A stretch of 51,177 nucleotides of DNA from DASYQD01 sp036005845. GTDB taxonomy: Bacteria > Acidobacteriota > Thermoanaerobaculia > Multivoradales > JAIOJS01. Location: assembly GCA_036005845.1 (NCBI GenBank), contig DASYQD010000089.1:1-51177 (forward strand), read 5' to 3'. Numbering within the stretch: position 1 is the stretch's first letter; every line of letters begins with the position of its first letter. Below the pieces are notes generated by a model that made no database searches, was not told the origin of the DNA, and saw only the letters and a list, made by a program, of their open reading frames with translations. A program made the translations under genes and the position numbers. This document shows positions 44,254 to 51,177 of the stretch, one piece after another.

Positions 44254-44305
44254 CGCACCGAGATTGCCATAGGCTTCGCGCGCTTCCCAACTCGCAGGAG
44301 ACCCG

Positions 44306-45682
44306 ATGCGCCAGCTCACCGGCCTCGCCGCCGCTCTGTTCGCTCTCGCTTTGGTCACCTCAGCCGGCGCGTTCGCGCAATCGCCGGCCGCCAAACCGGT
44401 GGCGACGCCGGCCGACGCGAGCCCGGTAGCGACGGCGTCCGCGGCCCCCGCAGCAGCCGCCGCAGCGCCTTCGCCGGCCACGCCCTCGGCGGACGCAGCC
44501 GCTCCCGTGCCGGTGCCGACACCGTCCGAGAAGGCGATGCGCTACTACAAGAGCGGCAACGTCCTGTGGGCGATCACCGTCCTGTGGGGCTTCGCGGTGC
44601 CGCTGCTGCTCCTCTTCACCGGCTTCTCGGCGAAGCTGCGTGACGTAGCGAAACGCATCGGCCGCTGGTGGATCCTCACTATCGCGGTCTACGGCCTGCT
44701 CTTCGCGGTCGTCGGTTTCCTGCTCGACCTGCCGCTCGCCTACTACGGCGACTTCGTGCGCGAGCACGCCTACGGGCTTTCCGACCAGACCGCGGCCAAG
44801 TGGTGGAGCGACGCCGCCAAGGCGCTGGCGCTCTCCTGCATCTTCAACGCGCTCTTCCTCTGGGTGCCCTACCTGCTGCTGCGCAAGAGCCCGCGCCGCT
44901 GGTGGCTCTACACGGCGCTGCTCGCCATCCCGCTGCTCGCGGTGCTGCTCGTCGTGACGCCGATCTGGATCGAGCCGCTCTTCAACAAGTTCGGCCCGAT
45001 GAAGGACAAGGCGCTCGAGGCGCGCATCCTCGCCCTCGCCGACCGCGCCGGCATCGAAGGCAGCCGCGTCTACGAGGTGGCAAAGAGCGAGGACACCAAG
45101 ACCGTCAACGCCTACGTCACCGGCTTCCTTGGCACCAAGCGCATCGTCCTGTGGGACACCACGCTCGCCAAGCTCGACGACTCCCAGGTGCTGCTGGTGA
45201 TGGGCCACGAGATGGGCCACTACGTGCTCGGCCACGTGCCGCAGCTTCTGGCGCTGGGCTCGTTCCTCATCCTCGTCGGGCTGTGGGTGATCCACCGCAC
45301 GGCCGGCGCGCTGATCGCGCGCTACCGGGAGCGATGGGGATTCTCGGAGCTCGCCGACGTCGCCTCGCTGCCGCTCATCGGCCTGCTCTTCAGCCTGGTG
45401 ATCTTCGGGCTGACGCCGGGCATCATGGCGTTCACGCGACACACCGAGCACGAGGCCGACCGCTTCGGCCTCGAGATCACCCGCGACAACCACTCCTGCG
45501 GCACCGCCTTCGTGCGCCTGCAACAGGAGAACCTCGGCAATCCGCGGCCGGGGACGCTCTACAAGCTCTGGCGCTCCTCCCACCCGCCGCTCGGCGAGCG
45601 CATCGACTTCTGCAACGACTACCGGCCGTGGGACACCGGACAGCCGCTGCGCTACGGCAAGTACATCAAGCCGGCGAGCTGA
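44306..45682 (+). CDS. Ste24-like M48 membrane metallopeptidase
   Basis: 458 aa. A signal-like N-terminus (to about residue 25) is followed by 45 Ala/Pro/Thr-rich residues, then seven or so membrane helices. The zinc motif HEMGH lies in VLLVMGHEMGHYVLGH, and the third ligand Glu is in RHTEHEADRFGLEIT. IEPLFNKFGPMKDKALEARI and VNAYVTGFLGTKRIVLWDTT are the CAAX-protease (Ste24/HtpX-relative) signatures. Bacterial members are integral membrane quality-control proteases. The 3' end overlaps the opposing HPF gene by 17 nt. Confidence 0.92.
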   Translation: MRQLTGLAAALFALALVTSAGAFAQSPAAKPVATPADASPVATASAAPAAAAAAPSPATPSADAAAPVPVPTPSEKAMRYYKSGNVLWAITVLWGFAVPLLLLFTGFSAKLRDVAKRIGRWWILTIAVYGLLFAVVGFLLDLPLAYYGDFVREHAYGLSDQTAAKWWSDAAKALALSCIFNALFLWVPYLLLRKSPRRWWLYTALLAIPLLAVLLVVTPIWIEPLFNKFGPMKDKALEARILALADRAGIEGSRVYEVAKSEDTKTVNAYVTGFLGTKRIVLWDTTLAKLDDSQVLLVMGHEMGHYVLGHVPQLLALGSFLILVGLWVIHRTAGALIARYRERWGFSELADVASLPLIGLLFSLVIFGLTPGIMAFTRHTEHEADRFGLEITRDNHSCGTAFVRLQQENLGNPRPGTLYKLWRSSHPPLGERIDFCNDYRPWDTGQPLRYGKYIKPAS

Positions 45683-46088
45683 GCGACCCTCCGGGACGCG
45701 CCTCCTCGGCCGGCGCCTCCGTTGCAGCCGGTTCCTCGTGCGTCTTCACTTCGCCGCGCTGCTTCTCGACCAGGGCCTTGAGCTGGCGCTCGGCGGCCTC
45801 GAAGGCGCCGTTGACCACCGCCAGCACGTCGCTCTGCCCGTCGTTGCCGCCGGAGTCCTTGCGAACGACCAGCTCATGGCCGGGCGGCACGGTGAGGTCG
45901 ATGCGCACGCTGTAGGGGTTGCCGGAGGCCTCGGTGCGATGCGGTTGCTCGACGGCGACGCGGCAGCTCATGATGTGGTCGCAGTAACGCTCGAGCTTCT
46001 CGGCACGCTGGCGGATGCGCTCTTCGATCTCGGCATGGCGAAGCGGCGGAACGTCGCGAAAGCTGACTTGCAGGATGGGCAGCTCCAT
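45666..46088 (-). CDS. Ribosome-associated HPF/RaiA-like protein
   Basis: 140 aa from ATG at 46088, behind AAGGAGGTG. The fold beta-alpha-beta-beta-beta-alpha is clear: LPILQVSFRDVPPLRHAEIE, RIRQRAEKLERYCDHIMSCR, PYSVRIDLTVPPGHELVV, NGAFEAAERQLKALVEKQRG. It corresponds to the short HPF/YfiA domain that binds the 30S decoding region in stationary phase; an acidic C-terminal tail of about 25 residues follows. It lacks the long-HPF dimerisation domain. Several such 'ribosomal subunit interface' homologues exist per genome, so this may be a stress-specific copy. Confidence 0.85.
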   Translation of the reverse strand: MELPILQVSFRDVPPLRHAEIEERIRQRAEKLERYCDHIMSCRVAVEQPHRTEASGNPYSVRIDLTVPPGHELVVRKDSGGNDGQSDVLAVVNGAFEAAERQLKALVEKQRGEVKTHEEPAATEAPAEEARPGGSLSSPA

Positions 46089-46148
46089 GGGCACCTCCTT
46101 CGCGGGCCGGGGGTGCAATCGGCATTCCGCCGCGCCACTCAGCCACGC

Positions 46149-47438
46149 TCAGAACCACTTGTGCCAGAGCTCGCCGTTCTCGCCGCGGCCGAAGCAGTCG
46201 ATGCGGTCCGGTCCCCAGGACACCGCGCCAGGCGAATCGGTCAACCCACCTCCCAAGTCCTCCCACCCGGACCAAGACGTGCCGTCCCACCACCGATGCC
46301 ACAGGTGTTGATCAGTCCCGCGCACGAAGACGTCCAGCCGGTTCTCGCCCCACGACGCCACCGTGGGCGCGCCTTGGAACTCGCCGCCCAACAGCTCCCA
46401 CCCCGACCACGCCTCGCCATCCCACCACTTGTGCCAGAGCTCGTTGTTTTCGCCGCGGCCGAAGCAGTCGATGCGGTTCGGGCCCCACGACACCGCGCCA
46501 GGCGATTCGGACAGCCCACCGCCCAAGTCCTGCCAGCCCGACCACGCCGCGCCGTCCCACCACCTGTGCATCAGGTGCTTGTTGGTTCCGCGCACGAAGA
46601 CGTCGAGCCGGTTCGCGCTCCACGATGCCGCGGTGGGCGCGCCTTGGAACTCGCCGCCCAGCTCTTCCCACTCGCTCCAAGCCTGCGGGGTGAATGGCGA
46701 GGGGGTGACGAGGGGCGGAGCGGCCTCGATCGGTTGGCCGACCGCGGCAGGCGCCAGAGTGCCGCTCACTTGGTAATGGATCCCCGGGGCCTTGAAGTCC
46801 AAGACCAAGGCGGCCTGATCCAGCAGCGGCACCGAGAAGGAGCTCTGGAGGATGGGATGCACGCCAAGGAAGAGCCGCGAATCGAGGCCGACCAGCTCAT
46901 CAGGATCGCCGGCCGAGGCGAAGAGGATGCCGAGCTTCTCCGCCAGGGTCGGCTGGAACGAAGCCTTGGCGTCGGCGATGGCCTGCTGGATCTGCGGCCC
47001 GGGGTTCTTCAAGTTGAGGTTGCCGTCCTCGACGAGCGATTTCACCTTGGCCTTGATCCCGTCGCAGACCTGGTTCAGCAAGTCTTTGATCGTTCCGAAC
47101 GGCGTCAGATCGCTTTCGAAGGCAATGCCGACGATCCCCAAGATCTCGACCGGTTGGCCTGCATTGAGCTGGCTGAGCGCAAGGCGCTCGACGCCGCCAA
47201 AGGTGACCTGCCCCATCTGGGCTGGAATGGCGCGCGTTCCCCCTCCCTCCACGGCCGACGCCCACTTGTCGTCGAGAAAGCCGCTCCAGAAGACCTGCGT
47301 CGAGCCGGGAGTGTTGAAGCGGGACCGGACCCCCAGGAACGCCAGGTAGGGCTCATCCCCGTCACTGAAGAAGTCGTCTTCATCCGCATTGAGCACGGTC
47401 AGGGTGTCGAAGTTGAATTGCCACGTCGCCGTAGACAT
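46149..47438 (-). CDS. Protein with C-terminal PLL-like lectin repeats
   Basis: 429 aa from ATG, behind GGAGGAG. Residues 1-245 form a domain I do not recognise (FNFDTLTVLNADEDDFFSDG, LFASAGDPDELVGLDSRLF). Residues about 250-429 consist of four 45-residue repeats of the PLL/DUF346 beta-propeller type, each centred on SWG-N-R-D-F-x-R-G and ending in WHxWWDGxxWSGW. The repeats alternate A-B-A-B (DVFVRG versus DCFGRG forms). No signal peptide is visible. PLL-type proteins bind fucose-like sugars, usually with seven blades, so this may oligomerise. It is divergent in context from neighbours and 120 nt from the tyrosinase gene. Confidence 0.8.
   Translation of the reverse strand: MSTATWQFNFDTLTVLNADEDDFFSDGDEPYLAFLGVRSRFNTPGSTQVFWSGFLDDKWASAVEGGGTRAIPAQMGQVTFGGVERLALSQLNAGQPVEILGIVGIAFESDLTPFGTIKDLLNQVCDGIKAKVKSLVEDGNLNLKNPGPQIQQAIADAKASFQPTLAEKLGILFASAGDPDELVGLDSRLFLGVHPILQSSFSVPLLDQAALVLDFKAPGIHYQVSGTLAPAAVGQPIEAAPPLVTPSPFTPQAWSEWEELGGEFQGAPTAASWSANRLDVFVRGTNKHLMHRWWDGAAWSGWQDLGGGLSESPGAVSWGPNRIDCFGRGENNELWHKWWDGEAWSGWELLGGEFQGAPTVASWGENRLDVFVRGTDQHLWHRWWDGTSWSGWEDLGGGLTDSPGAVSWGPDRIDCFGRGENGELWHKWF
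46156..46695. repeat. 270-bp tandem dimer repeats inside the lectin gene
   Basis: Two near-identical 270-bp units (for example the CACTTGTGCCAGAGCTCG block at 46156 and again at 46426) encode two 45-residue blades each. DNA conservation between the units suggests recent duplication. Confidence 0.75.
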
Positions 47439-47558
47439 CGAGCTCTCCTCCGTTGTCCTCGTGTAGAGGGGAGGTTCGCCTCGAATCGCCGTTTCCTGAC
47501 AGGTCGGCGATGCCGCTGGGACGCCCGCGGCATCGCCATTCCGTCGGGCCTGTCCGGC

Positions 47559-49169
47559 CTACTGGTCTGCTGCCGTGACGACGAGCTCGATCTCGCCCAC
47601 CGTCAGCTTGGTGTCCTCGGGATCGAACGAGATCTCGTCCTGCCCCGGAGCGACGCGTCCCGTCGTCGCTTCGAACACGACGTTGAGCTCCTTGAGGTCG
47701 GCGCTCGAAGCGGCGAGCTGGTGCAGCTCGTCGGTGACGTCGAAGGTGCGGTCGGTCGTCTCCTCGCCGTGCTCGTGCCCGGGCGCCATCGAGACGAAGA
47801 AGCTCAGCGTGCCGACGCGCACCCGCTTCTTCGGATCGTCGCGCCGCTCGAGGATGACGGCGAACTGCTTGCCGGGGTGCTCGGCGAAGTGGATGTCCTT
47901 CAGCACCAGCTCCGTCTTCACCGGCAGCGCCGCGTTCTCGTGCATGGCGAGCGAGCGCACGGTCGTCATGGCGCCGCCGCCAGCGATCGGCAGCCGCTGG
48001 CGGGAGACCGCCGCGTTGATCACCTGGCCCTTGACGTCGGCGAGCATCGCCGGCGCGGCCAGCTTGGCCCGCGCGCTCTGCATCGCGGCGTTCGACATCG
48101 GCGCCGCCGGCGCGGCAACGGGCGGCGCGGGCGGCGGCGCCGCGGCGCGCGAACAGTTGCTGCCCTGCTCGTAGACGTAGTCGAGCTTGATCTTGCCGTT
48201 GAAGAGATCGGCGACCTGGTTGGTGACGAGCTGGCCCTTAGCGTCGACGAACGAGAACGACTTGTTCATCCAGTCGGCGTCGTCGGTCGGGTTCTTGTTG
48301 CCGAGGCTCGTCCAGCAGTCCCACATGCGGTCGATGTTGGTGTGGTGGGCCCAGAAGATGGGATCGTTGGCCGAGTACCCGACGGCGCCCATGTCGGTCG
48401 CCGGACAGTCGACGACCGAGCAATGCACGGTGCCGTGCACGCCTTGCTCGATGGTGCTCTGGAACCCGACGCCGAACTTGCCGAAGTAGGGCTTGAGCTT
48501 CAACGCGTCGTCGATGTCGGTGGCGGCGGGATCGAGCGTGACGCCGCCGGGCGGGTTCCACCCCGGCACGCGGCGCGGCTCGTAGAGCGCATTGAGGACG
48601 AGATGGCCGAGGGCGTCGTCGTAGGTGCTGTCGGAGTACGGCGCCGGCATCGCGACGTTGGCGGGGTCGGTGTAGTCCCAATACGGCAGGTGCAGGTTGG
48701 GATCGTTCGCCGCCGCCTGCAGCACCTTTTCGAAGTAGTAGAGGTAGAGCCGGTGCCAGGCGAAGAACCACTTCGTCCCGTGCTGGCACTGCCCCCACAC
48801 CTGCTGGGCGATCGCGTCGGGCGGGGTGGTGTTGCCGATGCCGTTGAACAGCGGGAAGAGGAACGCGTCGCCGCCGCCGTTCTCGTAGCGCGCTCGTCCG
48901 TTCTCGACGGTGCCGAAGGGCGAGCCGGGGCCGAAGTAGCCGTGCATCGCCGCCCAGTAGTCCCAGCTCGTGCGGTAGAGCGCGCTCGTCTTGTCGGCGC
49001 TGTTGCGCGAGCGCATCACCGCGACCGCGTTGCGCAGGCTCTGCACGCGCGCGGGGTCTTGGATGAACGTCTGCCAGCTCATCCGCGTGGCCGGTTGCTG
49101 AGCCGCTGCCTGGCCGGCGATGCTTGCGACGACGATCGCGCCGAGGATCGTTCTCACCAGAGATCTCAT
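47559..49169 (-). CDS. Secreted tyrosinase/polyphenol oxidase family copper enzyme
   Basis: 536 aa from ATG at 49169, with a signal peptide ending GQAAAQQ. The CuA site is WDYWAAMHGYF, QCQHGTKWFFAWH and RLYLYYFEKVL. The CuB site is VHGTVHCS and NDPIFWAHHTNIDRMWDCW, so all six copper His positions are present. After about residue 300 an Ala/Pro-rich linker (APPPAPPVAAPAAP) leads to a C-terminal domain of about 180 residues ending VGEIELVV, which resembles the plant PPO1-KFDV shielding domain. It oxidises phenols to quinones outside the cytoplasm, with possible roles in melanin-like pigment formation. It lies upstream of the lectin gene on the same strand with 120 nt between. Confidence 0.9.
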   Translation of the reverse strand: MRSLVRTILGAIVVASIAGQAAAQQPATRMSWQTFIQDPARVQSLRNAVAVMRSRNSADKTSALYRTSWDYWAAMHGYFGPGSPFGTVENGRARYENGGGDAFLFPLFNGIGNTTPPDAIAQQVWGQCQHGTKWFFAWHRLYLYYFEKVLQAAANDPNLHLPYWDYTDPANVAMPAPYSDSTYDDALGHLVLNALYEPRRVPGWNPPGGVTLDPAATDIDDALKLKPYFGKFGVGFQSTIEQGVHGTVHCSVVDCPATDMGAVGYSANDPIFWAHHTNIDRMWDCWTSLGNKNPTDDADWMNKSFSFVDAKGQLVTNQVADLFNGKIKLDYVYEQGSNCSRAAAPPPAPPVAAPAAPMSNAAMQSARAKLAAPAMLADVKGQVINAAVSRQRLPIAGGGAMTTVRSLAMHENAALPVKTELVLKDIHFAEHPGKQFAVILERRDDPKKRVRVGTLSFFVSMAPGHEHGEETTDRTFDVTDELHQLAASSADLKELNVVFEATTGRVAPGQDEISFDPEDTKLTVGEIELVVTAADQ

Positions 49170-49266
49170 GGTCGCCCCCTGTCTTCCAGATGATCGAGAT
49201 GTCAGTTGGACCTGGCCAACTAGAACACGAAAGCGGGCGATCCGGATCGGCGATCGGACGACCAGG

Positions 49267-51177
49267 CTAGTGCGGCTCGACCTCGGCGCGCACCGCGCGC
49301 TGCTCCGCCTCGACGGCAACCGCCTGCCGCAACGCCTCGATCTCGCGCTCGTAGCCGCCGGAGAGGATCGGGAAGCGGAACCAGGTCTTGGGATCGAGGT
49401 TCAGGTCGTCGACGTGGAACGACGGCGCGTAGCGCTCGCGCTTCCACTGGTTGCGCGCGAAGAGGCGGTAGAAGCGCTCGACCCACGCCGCTACCTGTGC
49501 CGGCGGGTGCTGCTCGAAGCGCGGGCGCAGCAGCCGGTAGACCTCGAGCGGCGATTTCTTGTCGCCGATGGCGAGCTGCTCGATGGCGTCGAGCACTTCG
49601 TACGGCATGAGGTCGGCCTCGGCGGTCTGCTTGGCGCCCGGCGGCCGCAGCTCCGGCGTCGGGTCCTGCGCGGTGACGGCGGCGAGCGCCGCGATCGGAT
49701 GCAGCCCGGCCGGCCCTGCGGTCTCCAGCCAGCGCAGCCACTGCCGCAGGAAGGGTTTGTCGATGCCGGCGATCGGCGCCAGGCCGCCCGCCGTGTCGCC
49801 GTCCATCGTGGCGTAGCCGACCGCCGCTTCCGAGCGGTCGCTCGTCGCCAGCAGCAGGCCGCGCCGCAGGTTGGCGAGCATCCACACCGAGGGCGCGCGC
49901 ACGCGGGCCTGGATGTTCTGCAGCGCCAGGTCGTCATGATCCCAGTCGAGCGGGCGTCCGGCCGCGTCTTCGACAAGCCGCGTATACGCGTCAACCAGAT
50001 CGTCGACGTCGAGCGCGTAGAAGCGGGCGCCGAGCGCCTCGGCCACCACCTGCGCGGCCTCGCGGCTGGCGCTCGAGCTGTTGCACGTCGACTGGTAGAC
50101 GCAGGTGAGCAGCTCGCGGATCGCCTCGCGCGGGGTGTCGGCGTCGATGGCGCCGAGGCCGAGACGATCGAGGAAGTGCTCGCGCCCCAGTTCGTCCCAG
50201 CCGAGCTCGACCATCAGCGCCACCAGGCAGGACACCGCCGTGGAGTCGGCGCCGCCCGAAAGCGACACGACGAAGCTGCGAGCCCCGCTCTTGCGCAAGT
50301 AGTCGAAGAGGGCGAGGCCGACGGCGCGAGTCAGCTCCTCCTCCTTCAAGTGCTCGGAGTGCTCCCAAGCCGCCAGCTGCGCACCGGTCTCCTCCGCTTC
50401 CGCTTCGGGGAAACGGAACGCCGCGCGCACGCGGGTGCCGGGACGCTCCTCGAGCTCGGGCGAGAAGCTCCACAGCCGCGCCTGGTTCATGCGCGTGAAG
50501 TCGAGATCGACGACGGCCGACGTGATCTGGCGATCGCCGAAGGTCAGCCGCGGCCCGTTGGCGACGAGGCGTCCCGCCGTCGCCACCAGGCCGCCGCCGT
50601 CGTAGATGGCGCGCCCCGCCTCGTTGCCCAGCAAATTGGTGTAGACGTAGCTGACGCCGAAGGCGCGCGAGCCCTCGATGACGAAGCGCTCGCGCACCTC
50701 GCGCTTGCCGAAGGCGAAGTGGCTCGCCGACGGGTTGAGCAGCAGGTCGATGCCTTTGCGGGCCAGCATCGCACCGGGACGCGTGCCCACCCAGGCGTCC
50801 TCGCAGATCTCGAAGCCGATGCCGACGCCGCCGACGTCGAAGACAAGATCGCCCAGCGGCCAGCGCTGCTCGCCGCGCTCGAGCTCGGCCGAGACGCCGC
50901 GCGGCCAGGCCTTGAACCAGCGCGGCTCATAGTGGAGGCCGTCGCCGGGAAGATTTTGCTTGGCGACGAAGCCGAGGATCCTGCCGTCGGCGAGGAGCGC
51001 GGCGCAGTTGAAGAGCGCGTTGCGGAAGAGCACGGGCAAGCCGACGGCGACGACGATGCCGCGCGTCTGCGGCACGATCTCGTGCAGCACCTCCCAAGCG
51101 GTGTCGGCGACCGCCGGCGAGAGGAAGGCGTCCTCGCAGCCGTAGCCGGTGATGCACAGCTCCGGCAGGCAGAGGAC
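49267..51177 (-). CDS. nadE: Glutamine-dependent NAD+ synthetase, 5' end beyond the window
   Basis: Partial: 636 codons visible, missing the N-terminal start. The nitrilase-type glutaminase domain shows CITGYGCEDAFL at the edge, the catalytic Lys region GFVAKQNLPGDGLHYEPRWF and Cys in GFEICEDAWVG. The synthetase domain has the ATP-pyrophosphatase P-loop VSLSGGADSTAVSCL, VYQSTCNSS, ARVRAPSVWMLANLRRG and ATSDRSEAAVGYATMDGDTA. The reaction is amidation of NaAD to NAD+ using Gln-derived ammonia. It is the long form (about 660-700 aa) typical of eukaryotes and some bacteria. The C-terminal PSFHVDDLNLDPKTWFRFPI is also conserved. Confidence 0.95.
   Translation of the reverse strand, partial: VLCLPELCITGYGCEDAFLSPAVADTAWEVLHEIVPQTRGIVVAVGLPVLFRNALFNCAALLADGRILGFVAKQNLPGDGLHYEPRWFKAWPRGVSAELERGEQRWPLGDLVFDVGGVGIGFEICEDAWVGTRPGAMLARKGIDLLLNPSASHFAFGKREVRERFVIEGSRAFGVSYVYTNLLGNEAGRAIYDGGGLVATAGRLVANGPRLTFGDRQITSAVVDLDFTRMNQARLWSFSPELEERPGTRVRAAFRFPEAEAEETGAQLAAWEHSEHLKEEELTRAVGLALFDYLRKSGARSFVVSLSGGADSTAVSCLVALMVELGWDELGREHFLDRLGLGAIDADTPREAIRELLTCVYQSTCNSSSASREAAQVVAEALGARFYALDVDDLVDAYTRLVEDAAGRPLDWDHDDLALQNIQARVRAPSVWMLANLRRGLLLATSDRSEAAVGYATMDGDTAGGLAPIAGIDKPFLRQWLRWLETAGPAGLHPIAALAAVTAQDPTPELRPPGAKQTAEADLMPYEVLDAIEQLAIGDKKSPLEVYRLLRPRFEQHPPAQVAAWVERFYRLFARNQWKRERYAPSFHVDDLNLDPKTWFRFPILSGGYEREIEALRQAVAVEAEQRAVRAEVEPH

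Noticed and set aside
46156..46695. CRISPR array suspected from regular repeats
   Set aside because: The periodicity is 270 bp, coding, and corresponds to lectin blades.
45738..49193. A 1151-codon plus-strand frame
   Set aside because: It is antisense to the HPF, lectin, tyrosinase and nadE genes, with His/Arg/Glu-rich composition and no domain.

Overview
The window is strongly GC-rich, densely coded bacterial chromosome with many 4-base start/stop overlaps. A kdsB gene (Kdo activation for LPS), a UB2H-type PBP1B, a LolA-like protein and lipoprotein-anchored respiratory enzymes point to a Gram-negative aerobe. The mix of an Acidobacteria/Planctomycetes-style ECF sigma factor plus Ser/Thr kinase, CaiB-type CoA enzymes, a lanthanide-type PQQ alcohol dehydrogenase and paired GTCAT...GATC repeat units fits an environmental delta-proteobacterium-like or Binatota/Myxococcota/Acidobacteriota-like lineage. 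That placement is inference, because there is no rRNA here.

Layout. 1-6249 (minus): a partial membrane protein, SpoIIM-like and RDD membrane proteins, an AMACR-like CoA enzyme, a FadI-like thiolase and a GT2 glycosyltransferase. 6276-8691 (plus): an RmlC-like cupin and a vanadium haloperoxidase. 8766-9871 (minus): a PHA-system protein and a derelict acyl-CoA-synthetase-like protein. 9992-12206 (plus): a periplasmic M48 protease and an OsmC protein. 12214-17457: a TPR protein, a 3-TM protein with a pseudopilin-like tail, CsbD, DUF3309 and PBP1B. 17574-21366 (plus): a catalytically dead SNase-fold protein, a kinase/alpha-beta-hydrolase/cyclase-like fusion and an ECF sigma factor, followed by an opposing M23 peptidase.

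22301-30849 (minus) is the metabolic centrepiece. It is a tightly packed run of eight genes: PQQ alcohol dehydrogenase with the lanthanide Asp-x-Asp signature, a XoxJ-like periplasmic binding protein, a lipoprotein cytochrome c, caa3 oxidase subunits II, I and III, a small unknown membrane protein and CtaG. Together these could carry electrons from a periplasmic alcohol through cytochrome c to oxygen. A REP/BIME-like element fills the junction between the XoxJ-like and cytochrome c genes.

31075-36670 holds a secreted lysyl-endopeptidase-like protease, a frameshifted DUF3224 gene, hicBA next to tRNA-Phe, Uma2, a TusA-like protein, a small membrane protein and a phospholipase C/P1-nuclease-like exported protein. 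A palindromic element of about 200 bp precedes purH. 37016-43466 (plus): purH, a LolA-like protein, a second REP-like pair, an exported protein, a polyprenyl diphosphate synthase, kdsB and a multi-pass glycosyltransferase-like protein. 43390-51177: an SAM hydroxide adenosyltransferase, an Ste24-like M48 protease, an HPF-like protein, a four-blade PLL-type lectin, a secreted tyrosinase and the C-terminal bulk of nadE, which runs off the right edge.
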